Below, piece by piece: positions 1-5,426 of a stretch of 5,426 nt of DNA. The notes beneath the pieces were generated by a model that saw nothing but the letters and a program-made list of their open reading frames with translations, was not told where the DNA came from and made no database searches. Position 1 is the stretch's first letter; each line of letters begins with the position of its first letter. The position numbers and the translations under genes were made by a program. The DNA comes from Bacteroidota bacterium (lineage in GTDB: Bacteria; Bacteroidota; Ignavibacteria; SZUA-365), in assembly GCA_018224345.1 (NCBI GenBank), contig JAGTUW010000217.1, positions 1-5,426 of the forward strand, in the 5' to 3' direction.

Positions 1-459
1 AGAGATAACGTGGAAGGACTCGAAGAACGTGTCAGCGGTGGCAAGGTCATATTTGAAGGCCGGGAGATCGGCGAGCATGACGGCTATCCCTTCTACACGA
101 TTGGGCAGCGACGGGGCCTCAATGTCGCCGTGGGCGAACCGGTGTTCGTTACGGAGATCAATGCAGGAGACAACAGTATTGTTGTCGGTCGAACGGATGA
201 ATTGTTGCACACGCGTTGTATCGTACGTGATGTCAACATGCAGAAATATCCTTTCCCGGACCGCCCCGTACACGTCACCGCGAAAATCCGCTATAAGGAT
301 GCGGGTGCGCCCGCCGAGCTGCATCCACAGCCTGACGGGCGCATTGAAGTCCGCTTCAATTCTCCGCGTCGTGCCATCACCCGTGGTCAGTCCACCGTCT
401 GGTACGATGGTGATGACGTCATCGGTGGGGGCATCATAGAGGAAGTCATGACGGAATAA
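1..459 (+). CDS. mnmA: tRNA-specific 2-thiouridylase MnmA, C-terminal part (5' end outside window)
   Basis: MnmA thiolates uridine 34 of the Lys, Glu and Gln tRNAs in the cytoplasm, using ATP and sulfur relayed from a persulfide carrier. The frame is open from base 1 and ends at TAA 457-459, leaving 152 residues. A GTG at 10 is probably internal, because the reading frame continues to the window edge. What is visible is the central beta-barrel and the C-terminal domain. Family signatures are the segment YPFYTIGQRRGL, followed by GEPVFVTEI, the KIRYKDAG strand and the closing GQSTVWYDGDDVIGGGII. The PP-loop ATP site and both catalytic cysteines would lie upstream and cannot be checked. The spacing of motifs is normal and no frameshift is seen. 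The gene is tail-to-tail with mdh, 9 bp apart. Assignment to MnmA is firm; the organism group suggested by its style is not. Confidence 0.95.
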   Translation, partial: RDNVEGLEERVSGGKVIFEGREIGEHDGYPFYTIGQRRGLNVAVGEPVFVTEINAGDNSIVVGRTDELLHTRCIVRDVNMQKYPFPDRPVHVTAKIRYKDAGAPAELHPQPDGRIEVRFNSPRRAITRGQSTVWYDGDDVIGGGIIEEVMTE

Positions 460-461
460 GC

Positions 462-480
462 GGCCTGCTCAGAGCAGGTC
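462..480. terminator. Hairpin between convergent mnmA and mdh, possible bidirectional terminator
   Basis: CCTGCT (464-469) and AGCAGG (473-478) are perfect inverted arms around a 3-nt loop. A G-T wobble (463/479) and a G-C pair (462/480) extend the stem to 8 bp. It sits between two converging stop codons and includes the mdh stop. No good T-tract follows directly in either direction: the nearest on the plus strand is a five-T run near 491-495, and the minus side reads GCTTATTCC. Position supports a terminator; the missing U-tract argues against a strong intrinsic one. Confidence 0.4.
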
Positions 481-1449
481 CTTGACCACGTCTTTTTCTT
501 TCAGAAGTTCCGCGAGTGTCTTCTCGATTTTCTCTTTCGCGAATTCGCTGTGCGGGAGTCCCTGTACGATGCTGTAATTCCCTTTGCCATCACTCTGCAG
601 CGGGAAGGAGAATACCAGTCCTCGTTCGATCCCGTAGCTCCCGTCGCTCGGGACGGCAGCCGAATACCAGAGTCCTTCCGAAGTTTTCTCGATCAGACTG
701 CGCACATGATCGATTCCGGCGTTCGCGGCCGAAAATGCCGATGAAGAGCCCCGCGCACCGATGATTTCGGCACCACGGTTCTGCACTTTTTTGATCATGG
801 TTTCCTGCAGCCATTCGGTGTCGGTAATCACGGTTGATACCGGTTGTCCGTTGATCTTCGCGTTTTCGGAATCAGGGTATTGCGTCGCGGAATGATTTCC
901 CCAGATCGTGACGTTGCTGACGGAGCTGACACCGACCCCTGCCTTGCCGGCAAGTTGCGCCATGCAGCGGTTCTGATCGAGACGTGTCATGGCCGAGAAA
1001 CGCTCGGGTGGAATTTCCTTCGCGTTGTGCATTGCGATCAGTGCGTTCGTGTTGCAGGGATTGCCGATGACTACGGCACGCACGTCGCTTGCGGACTTGA
1101 GCAGGGCATTGCCCTGGCCGACGAAAATCGGTCCGTTGTCCCGTATCAGATCATTGCGTTCCATTCCCTTTGTCCGGGGTTTGGAACCAATGAGCAGTGC
1201 CCAGTTGACGCCTTCGAAGGCGACATCAGGCGAATCACTGATCTGAATACTTTCGAGAAGGGGGAAGGCGCAGTCGTCGAGTTCCATGACGACGCCCTCG
1301 AGCGCCGACATTGCCTGCGGAAGTTCCAGCAGGTGAAGTGCGACTTTTGTGTCGGGACCGAACATCTGGCCCGATGCGATGCGGGGGAGGATGGCGTAGC
1401 CGATGGCGCCTGCGGCGCCGGTGACTGCGACATGAACAGTGTTGGGCAT
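469..1449 (-). CDS. mdh: Malate dehydrogenase, NAD-dependent, cytosolic type
   Basis: Interconverts malate and oxaloacetate with NAD(H) in the cytoplasm, a TCA-cycle step. The 326 residues match the usual length of the cytosolic-type (LDH/MDH superfamily) enzyme. Visible in order: the Rossmann glycine motif TGAAGAIGY (10-18); an acidic residue E42 at the end of beta-2, which favours NAD over NADP; the substrate loop PRTKGMER with R92 and R98; GNPCNTNAL (129-137); LDQNR with D158 and R161; catalytic H186 in IWGNHSATQYPD; and GARGSSSAFSAAN followed by DHVR (231-250). All catalytic residues are present. The ATG at 1449 has AGAGGA 7 nt upstream. A candidate promoter lies about 60-90 bp upstream, so mdh is probably transcribed separately from the cluster behind it. 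Mildly odd: E42 where Asp is common, and GSK before PR where GA-x is usual. Confidence 0.95.
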   Translation of the reverse strand: MPNTVHVAVTGAAGAIGYAILPRIASGQMFGPDTKVALHLLELPQAMSALEGVVMELDDCAFPLLESIQISDSPDVAFEGVNWALLIGSKPRTKGMERNDLIRDNGPIFVGQGNALLKSASDVRAVVIGNPCNTNALIAMHNAKEIPPERFSAMTRLDQNRCMAQLAGKAGVGVSSVSNVTIWGNHSATQYPDSENAKINGQPVSTVITDTEWLQETMIKKVQNRGAEIIGARGSSSAFSAANAGIDHVRSLIEKTSEGLWYSAAVPSDGSYGIERGLVFSFPLQSDGKGNYSIVQGLPHSEFAKEKIEKTLAELLKEKDVVKDLL

Positions 1450-1510
1450 AGTGTGTTCCTCTGCTTATCGCGTGTGAGTGAATAAATGGATTGGGAGAAA
1501 GATGAACCGA

Positions 1511-1538
1511 ATCATATGCTACTGAGAATTTTCGTGAA
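1511..1538 (-). promoter_or_regulatory. Candidate sigma70-like promoter for mdh
   Basis: On the minus strand TATGAT (1511-1516, five of six matches to TATAAT) is preceded by TTCACG (1533-1538, four of six to TTGACA) with a 16-nt spacer. Transcription would begin about 55 nt before the mdh ATG. A TTGAAT lies further upstream but at an unsuitable 22-nt spacing. The -35 box overlaps a 6-bp inverted repeat, GAATTT/AAATTC (1526-1542), which could be an operator. The match is plausible but short, and promoters in the suspected phylum may follow another consensus. Confidence 0.35.
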
Positions 1539-1573
1539 ATTCAAGAGGGGGACACCGGAAATCCATGAAAAAA

Positions 1574-1774
1574 TCATCCGTCCGCTTTCGCACACAATCC
1601 ATTCCGCCATATGTTTTTCCATTCCGCCATATGTTTTTCATCCTCGCATCCGTCGGGAGTAGTCTGCTGGACATCGACACCGGCGGCAACGTGGTCGCGT
1701 AGCAGCGACTCGACAAAGCGCTGCATCTGCAACCGGAGAGTGGCGTGGTGGTGATGGCCGGCCTGAATATCCAT
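1574..1774 (-). CDS. Possible small His-rich protein (66 aa), C-terminus altered by a tandem duplication
   Basis: No family recognised. The frame starts 12 nt after the stop of the ArsA-like ATPase gene, so it could be the last gene of that cluster. The N-terminus has four consecutive histidines (residues 7-10), then a likely amphipathic helix (about 11-31), a GVDV/PDG segment and an acidic GCEDEKH stretch. The first 45 codons use many G/C third positions, like the neighbouring genes, which supports coding. Against it, no clear Shine-Dalgarno precedes the ATG. The last third is read through an exact 20-bp tandem duplication (1598-1639). Since 20 is not a multiple of three, it changes the downstream frame, so the current ending (WKNIWRNG and on) may not be ancestral. 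It could be a real small gene, a decayed one, or chance. Confidence 0.4.
   Translation of the reverse strand: MDIQAGHHHHATLRLQMQRFVESLLRDHVAAGVDVQQTTPDGCEDEKHMAEWKNIWRNGLCAKADG
1598..1639. repeat. Exact 20-bp direct tandem duplication (2.1 copies)
   Basis: Positions 1598-1617 are repeated without mismatch at 1618-1637, and the match continues for two more bases. Each unit contains CCATTCCGCCATATG followed by a T-run, with the palindrome CATATG at 1608-1613 and 1628-1633. On the minus strand it falls inside the possible 66-codon gene and shifts its frame. It looks like a recent slippage duplication; two binding sites exactly 20 bp apart is the alternative. Confidence 0.95.
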
Positions 1775-1786
1775 GTGCGCCGGGTG

Positions 1787-2749
1787 TTAGTCGCGTGCGA
1801 TCTCGGTCAGCGCCGCGGTGTTGCCCGTTTCGTCGAGGAAGGCATTGAGTTGCCGCAGGCCGATGAGCGGTGTGGAGGATTGTGGCAGGGTCAATACCGA
1901 AAGGGCCGAGAGTGCATCGGGGAGCACATCGATTTCCCGGTCGGCAGAATGCCTGTTGATAATCAGATGATACGGACGTATTCCGAGATTGGCAGTGCCT
2001 TCCAGAATGCGCAGCGCTTCCCGCCACGAGAGAGTATCGGGATTGATGATTACGCTGATCCGTGTGGCTGTTGCGTCTGCAAAATCCTTTTTCATTTCGG
2101 AGGTGGACGCATGCTGTTCCTGCAGCCGGAGCAGAATGCGGTCGCGTTCGACAGAGTGCTTCCCGATGCGGATGTTCGTAACGATGTCCTGCTTTTTCTT
2201 GATCGTCTTGCGGAGTTGGAGCAGCTGTTCGGTCCAGGCCAGAGCGATACCGGGGGAGGCGAAGAAGCGCAATGCCAGCGCTGTGGGAGGCATGTCGATG
2301 ACGATGGCGTCACAGCCACTGTATGTGCGGAGAGCATGTTCATATGCATTACGGAGTGCAAATTCTTCCATACCCGGAGAAAACTGCAGAACGCGGAAAT
2401 ACTGTTCCAGATTGATTGCCGTAAGGTAAGCGTATTCCGTGCGCAGTCGTTGCTGCAGATCGTCGAGCGCGCGGGTAATCCACTCATCGATATCAACTTC
2501 CCATGCATGCAGGTTCGTACACAGTTCGATGGTGTCATTGCCAATGTGTGTTGCAAAAATATCGGAAAGGTTGTGCGCAGGGTCGAGAGAAAGCAGCAGG
2601 ACACGTTTGCCCTGCCGGGCAAGTGCCAGCGCACGGAGCGCGGAGATCGTCGATTTCCCGGTGCCCCCTTTTCCGATGTGGAACAGGCAGGGGGGGTGGC
2701 GTTCTGCATGCGATGCTGTCTCCATCGTAACGATGTTTTTTCGTGCCAT
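1787..2749 (-). CDS. ArsA/GET3-family P-loop ATPase, single domain, non-canonical
   Basis: A 320-aa soluble ATPase of the SIMIBI class that includes GET3 (tail-anchored protein targeting) and ArsA (arsenite pump motor). Seen in order: deviant Walker A GKGGTGKST (26-34, K27 and K32); switch I DPAHNLSDIF (56-65); the family segment SPGMEEFA (124-131); Walker B/switch II IDMPPTALALRF (151-162), where ArsA/GET3 usually has DTAPTGHTLR; and the adenine-contact strand ending INR (264-266). Only three cysteines (C21, C77, C146) occur and none form CxxC, so the GET3 zinc dimer site is absent and arsenite ligands are not evident. Length fits one ArsA half. I chose ATG 2749, 5 nt past the preceding stop with GGTGG upstream; an ATG eight codons later is possible. 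Seven cytosines encode residues 18-20 just before Walker A. Family is secure; the client is unknown. Confidence 0.88.
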   Translation of the reverse strand: MARKNIVTMETASHAERHPPCLFHIGKGGTGKSTISALRALALARQGKRVLLLSLDPAHNLSDIFATHIGNDTIELCTNLHAWEVDIDEWITRALDDLQQRLRTEYAYLTAINLEQYFRVLQFSPGMEEFALRNAYEHALRTYSGCDAIVIDMPPTALALRFFASPGIALAWTEQLLQLRKTIKKKQDIVTNIRIGKHSVERDRILLRLQEQHASTSEMKKDFADATATRISVIINPDTLSWREALRILEGTANLGIRPYHLIINRHSADREIDVLPDALSALSVLTLPQSSTPLIGLRQLNAFLDETGNTAALTEIARD

Positions 2750-2754
2750 GAAGT

Positions 2755-3024
2755 TCAATCCACCGGGAGTGATGAGTAGAGCTGCGAGAGTGGTGATTGC
2801 GCGGTACCGAGGTGATTGATCAGGAGCTGCAGCTCCTCCTCCATTTCGGGGAGAAGTGAGAGTGTCACTTCCGCCGGTGGCGCGGGAAGGCCTATTGCCT
2901 GTCCAGCGACAAGGAGGGCGAAAACCTGTCGCAATTCCGTGAGTTCCCATTCCAGCAGGTCCACCGCCTGGTTGCGATGCATGTCGGAGAGGAGCGTCAA
3001 TAGTTTGCGCAATGATGGAGACAT
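2755..3024 (-). CDS. Unrecognised small helical protein (89 aa)
   Basis: I recognise no family. The product is probably cytoplasmic and mostly helical: a basic N-terminus (SLRKLLTLLSDMHRN), then an acidic amphipathic helix (about 20-40, DLLEWELTELRQVFALLVAG), a proline-rich break (LPAPPAE, 46-52), and a second acidic leucine-rich helix (about 55-72, PEMEEELQLLINHL). There is no signal peptide or clear membrane span. The frame is open further upstream but would run over the preceding gene. The ATG at 3024 fits best: it comes 2 nt after that gene's stop and has GGGGAG 9 nt upstream. Its stop is 5 nt before the ArsA-like ATPase start, so these two are very likely translated together. A partner or adaptor of the ATPase is a reasonable guess from position and helix-hairpin shape, but is inference. 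Confidence 0.75.
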   Translation of the reverse strand: MSPSLRKLLTLLSDMHRNQAVDLLEWELTELRQVFALLVAGQAIGLPAPPAEVTLSLLPEMEEELQLLINHLGTAQSPLSQLYSSLPVD

Positions 3025-3026
3025 GA

Positions 3027-3572
3027 TCAACTCTCCCCGGAAGGTTGTTGATCCGATGTCGCTCTCATGCGGGGCATGGTGACGCGAAACACCCTGGCAT
3101 CGGCTGTGAGCCGTTTCTCCGACGGGAAAAAGACATAGCACGCATAGAGTGCGAGCAGGAAAATTCCTGTCATATGCGTCCCTGCCACCGAGAGAAGGGA
3201 GGCGATCACTGCGATCCACGGAGTATACAATGCCATTACCATGCTGTTGTTTTCAAAACGGTAGAACGCTGAGAATTTCACGGCGGTCCTGTCACTGTTC
3301 GCCCGGGCAAAGAGCACGCGATAGAAAACCGGGAGTGCAACTGCTGTGAGCGCGGCAGCGATGAAGAGCACGACATCCCAGACAGCATGATTGACGTGGG
3401 GGAGGCCACCGAAGAGATCGTTGGCTTTCGCGAGTTCTGTCAGCAGGAACAGGAGTGCGGGTGGAGAGAGCAGAAGCAGGTAGCGTTTGCGGAGATGCAT
3501 GCGCAACTGCTCTTCAGGTGGTGGGTGCATGTATCCGTTCTCTTGTTGTTGTTGTCGTGTTGCTGGTCTCAT
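3027..3572 (-). CDS. Unrecognised four-helix membrane protein downstream of cstA (181 aa)
   Basis: No family recognised. After a hydrophilic N-terminus with a glutamine run (residues 7-10) and a basic patch (RMHLRKRY, 24-31), four hydrophobic segments are visible: about 32-48, 64-88, 111-131 and 133-150. A basic cytoplasmic-looking tail follows (SEKRLTADAR and on). The basic residues before segment 1 suggest an inside N-terminus by the positive-inside rule. The frame stays open upstream for 73 codons inside cstA. I prefer the ATG at 3572 because it overlaps the cstA stop as ATGA and has AAGGGA about 9 nt upstream. A later ATG at residue 15 is possible. The overlap implies translational coupling, so this may be an accessory subunit or quality-control partner of the transporter. 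It does not resemble YbdD, the small protein that follows cstA in enterobacteria. Confidence 0.8.
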   Translation of the reverse strand: MRPATRQQQQENGYMHPPPEEQLRMHLRKRYLLLLSPPALLFLLTELAKANDLFGGLPHVNHAVWDVVLFIAAALTAVALPVFYRVLFARANSDRTAVKFSAFYRFENNSMVMALYTPWIAVIASLLSVAGTHMTGIFLLALYACYVFFPSEKRLTADARVFRVTMPRMRATSDQQPSGES

Positions 3573-5314
3573 ATTTCCGTTCCCTTCCCGGTCTCTCGTC
3601 CTGCCGCTGCATTCATGTGGAAAAAGCTGATCATACCTTCGATGATCACCCAGAGAACGATGAGAATGACGAAGGCATTGATAATCTGGAGGAGGATGTT
3701 CTGCGAGGCGCCATAGTCCACCTGGTTGAGCACGGCAGCCCACAGTGTCATTACGCTCATGAAGACTGCGGGTACTCCGGCGAACAGCCATGAATGTCCC
3801 CCGCGGGATTTCAGATACAGTGTGACAATGATCAGTGCCAATGCTGCGAGGGTCTGGTTGACCGCTCCGAACAGAGGCCAGAGGCTCAGCGCGCCTGTCC
3901 CGTCGGCACCTGATGCGAAGGCGAGCAGCGCTGCAGTGGCTATGACGAAACCGGTAGTGATATACCGGTTGCGAAAAACCCGGAGCCGCAGCTCCGTAAA
4001 AAGTTCAGTGACGACATAGCGTTGTATGCGCGTCGCGGTATCGAGTGTCGTACCTGCGAATGAAGCGACAAATACGCCCATGATCACGACAGCAATACCG
4101 CGGGGGACACCCGTTGCTGCGATCATGTTGGAAGCGCCATCGACAAAAGCGGTAATTTTCGACCCCATGCCGGAGGCGGCGGCCCAGGACGAGTATTGTT
4201 CCGTCCATGCCGCAACTCCCGTCAGATGTACGCCTGTCGTCGTGGTTGTGCCGAGTCCTATGCCCGCAGCGACGGCGATGATCACCAGCGTGGCGAGTGC
4301 GCCTTCGACCAGCATGGAACCGTAGCCGACGAACAGCGCATCGCTTTCTCTGCGCACCTGTTTTGCCGATGTCCCGGACGAGACGAGCGCGTGGAAGCCG
4401 GAGATCGCGCCGCAGGCAATCGTAATGAAAAGGAACGGCCAGAGCGGCGGGGCGCCCGCCGGTGCTGCACGGACGGTCGGTGCGACGATCGTGAGATGTC
4501 CCGACGCTGCAGATGCGATCACACCCGTGGTCAGCAGCAGCATGGCGATGACCAGTTGGTAGGCATTGATGAAATCCCGTGGCTGTAACAGTGTCGTGAC
4601 CGGAAGGACCGATGCGATGAAGGCATAGATGAGCAGAAGTATGGTCCATACACCAGTGGCGGGAATGCCGGAAACAGCTGGCATCTGTAATGGGAGAAAG
4701 GAACCCAGCACTACCGTCGCGTACATGATTGCGACGGCAAGCAGCGACCAGAACGCGAAGTACCTTCCTCTTTTATAGATCAGTGTTCCGAGACCGATGG
4801 CGATGGGAATCTGCATCCAGACCGGGAGCACGGATGTCGGAAACATATCGAAGATGACTGCGATGACAAGTCCGAACACTGCAATGACAATCCACAATTC
4901 CAGAAAGACGATGACGAAGAAGAACAGTCGGGCGCGGGTGCTGACATATTTCGATGTGTAGTCGGAAATGGATGTCCCTTTGTTGCGCATTGAAATGATA
5001 AGCGCGCCGAAATCATGGACGGCCCCCATGACGATACTGCCGATAAAGACCCACAGCAGCGCCGGCAACCAGCCCCAGATGATGGCGATAGCCGGCCCGA
5101 CAATCGGTCCGGTCCCGGCGATGGAGGTGAAGTGATGTCCGAAAATAATTTCCTTCCGCGTGGGAACGTAGTCGATACCGTCGTTGAATTCCACTGAGGG
5201 TGTCGTATTCCCGTCGTCGATCGCAAAGATTCTGCGGCCGATGAAACGACCGTAGAAGCGGTACATCAGCAGGTACCCGGCAAAGGAGAAAAGCATGATC
5301 AGCAGTGCATTCAT
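3569..5314 (-). CDS. cstA: CstA-family transporter (carbon starvation protein, pyruvate/peptide uptake), short form
   Basis: An inner-membrane carrier of the CstA/BtsT family, known in E. coli for pyruvate uptake and linked to peptide use during carbon starvation. At 581 aa it is shorter than the roughly 700-aa E. coli proteins. Signatures: TM1 (3-17); the family stretch FGHHFTSIAGTGPIVGPAIA (58-77) leading to WGWLPALLWV and GAVHDF (97-102); SMRNKGTSI (108-116); LLQPRDF (242-248); SGFHALVSSGTSAKQ (305-319) and VGYGSMLVEG (329-338). Roughly 14-16 hydrophobic segments can be drawn. A five-threonine run (356-360) lies in the loop after the segment at about 339-355. The ATG at 5314 is fixed by an in-frame TGA ten codons upstream; its ribosome site is weak (CGGGA, about 12 nt away). 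It leads the cluster and overlaps the next gene by ATGA. Family is firm; the substrate here is not shown. Confidence 0.93.
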   Translation of the reverse strand: MNALLIMLFSFAGYLLMYRFYGRFIGRRIFAIDDGNTTPSVEFNDGIDYVPTRKEIIFGHHFTSIAGTGPIVGPAIAIIWGWLPALLWVFIGSIVMGAVHDFGALIISMRNKGTSISDYTSKYVSTRARLFFFVIVFLELWIVIAVFGLVIAVIFDMFPTSVLPVWMQIPIAIGLGTLIYKRGRYFAFWSLLAVAIMYATVVLGSFLPLQMPAVSGIPATGVWTILLLIYAFIASVLPVTTLLQPRDFINAYQLVIAMLLLTTGVIASAASGHLTIVAPTVRAAPAGAPPLWPFLFITIACGAISGFHALVSSGTSAKQVRRESDALFVGYGSMLVEGALATLVIIAVAAGIGLGTTTTTGVHLTGVAAWTEQYSSWAAASGMGSKITAFVDGASNMIAATGVPRGIAVVIMGVFVASFAGTTLDTATRIQRYVVTELFTELRLRVFRNRYITTGFVIATAALLAFASGADGTGALSLWPLFGAVNQTLAALALIIVTLYLKSRGGHSWLFAGVPAVFMSVMTLWAAVLNQVDYGASQNILLQIINAFVILIVLWVIIEGMISFFHMNAAAGRETGKGTEI

Positions 5315-5426
5315 TGTGTTGCGTTTCCCGGTTGATTGTCACACAGGGAAAAGTACGAATTCCTTTCATTTCAGGCAGAAACATCGATGCTTGTAAAAAA
5401 AACAAATTGTTTATTACCTTGACAGA
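5315..5426. promoter_or_regulatory. Upstream region of cstA: A-tract, palindrome, possible divergent -35 box
   Basis: This 112-bp stretch has no gene I can support. It is AT-richer than the rest. Plus-strand TTGT, a run of eight A, then ACAA forms a small inverted repeat (about 5391-5405). It runs into AAACAA-A-TTGTTT (5400-5412), a perfect 6-bp palindrome around one base. TTGACA at 5419-5424 could be a -35 box for a gene to the right, and TAATAA read on the minus strand (5411-5416) a weak -10 for cstA with its -35 outside the window. A promoter for the cluster should be here, but no complete pair of boxes is visible. Confidence 0.35.

Noticed and set aside
844..1485. A 213-codon plus-strand frame antisense to mdh.
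   Set aside because: It mirrors mdh codons and shows no domain; mdh on the other strand is complete with all catalytic residues.
1568..1573. Six-T run on the minus strand right after the stop of the 66-codon frame, considered as an intrinsic terminator.
   Set aside because: Only a 3-bp GC-GAAA-GC type stem can be drawn before it, too weak to call a terminator.
1599..1639. The two 20-bp units considered as a short CRISPR-like or integration-site repeat.
   Set aside because: The copies are directly abutting with no spacer, and no cas gene, integrase or further copy is present.
1745..2779. A 344-codon plus-strand open frame antisense to the ArsA-like ATPase gene, longer than that gene.
   Set aside because: Its translation is rich in Cys, Arg and Gln with no recognisable motif, while the opposite strand has Walker A, DPAH and INR motifs in the expected order. 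Long antisense frames are common in GC-rich coding DNA.
3543..3554. Four TTG repeats near the start of the four-TM protein gene, considered as a phase-variable microsatellite.
   Set aside because: The unit is three bases, so length change would only add or remove Gln, and four copies are too few to be notable.
5013..5405. A 130-codon minus-strand frame starting upstream of cstA and overlapping its 5' end.
   Set aside because: It lies in another frame of a gene with clear CstA signatures, and the translation is low-quality and Arg/His-rich.

Overview
The window carries seven protein-coding regions, nearly all on the minus strand, and looks like an ordinary bacterial chromosome of moderately high GC. 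No rRNA, tRNA, CRISPR array, transposase or phage gene was recognised. The style of the MnmA C-terminus, a cytosolic-type malate dehydrogenase, a short CstA and a single-domain ArsA-family ATPase fit the Bacteroidota/Chlorobiota/Ignavibacteria side of bacteria. That placement is a family-style impression and is weak.

Layout, left to right. The 3' end of mnmA (tRNA 2-thiouridylase) enters on the plus strand and stops at 459. It converges on mdh (malate dehydrogenase, minus, 469-1449) with 9 bp between the stop codons and a small hairpin there. Next, 1450-1786 holds a candidate mdh promoter, an exact 20-bp tandem duplication and a possible 66-codon, His-rich small gene. From 1787 to 5314 runs a compact minus-strand cluster, transcribed in the order cstA (carbon starvation/pyruvate or peptide transporter, 581 aa), an unrecognised four-helix membrane protein (181 aa), an unrecognised 89-aa helical protein, and a single-domain ArsA/GET3-type ATPase (320 aa). 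Junctions are an ATGA overlap, 2 nt and 5 nt, with the 66-codon frame starting 12 nt further on. Such spacing strongly suggests one transcript with coupled translation. The last 112 bp upstream of cstA hold an A-tract, a palindrome and a TTGACA at the window edge.

How the genes may work together. MnmA and mdh are housekeeping genes. The cluster joins an importer of small carbon compounds to a membrane protein, a small acidic helical protein and a P-loop ATPase of a family that handles membrane-protein targeting or ion export. The ATPase lacks a CxxC and has a changed switch II motif, so neither classical GET3 zinc-dimer chemistry nor ArsA arsenite binding is supported. The cluster cstA / four-TM / 89-aa / ArsA-like is the part of the window most likely to be undescribed; a functional link is inferred from gene spacing only.
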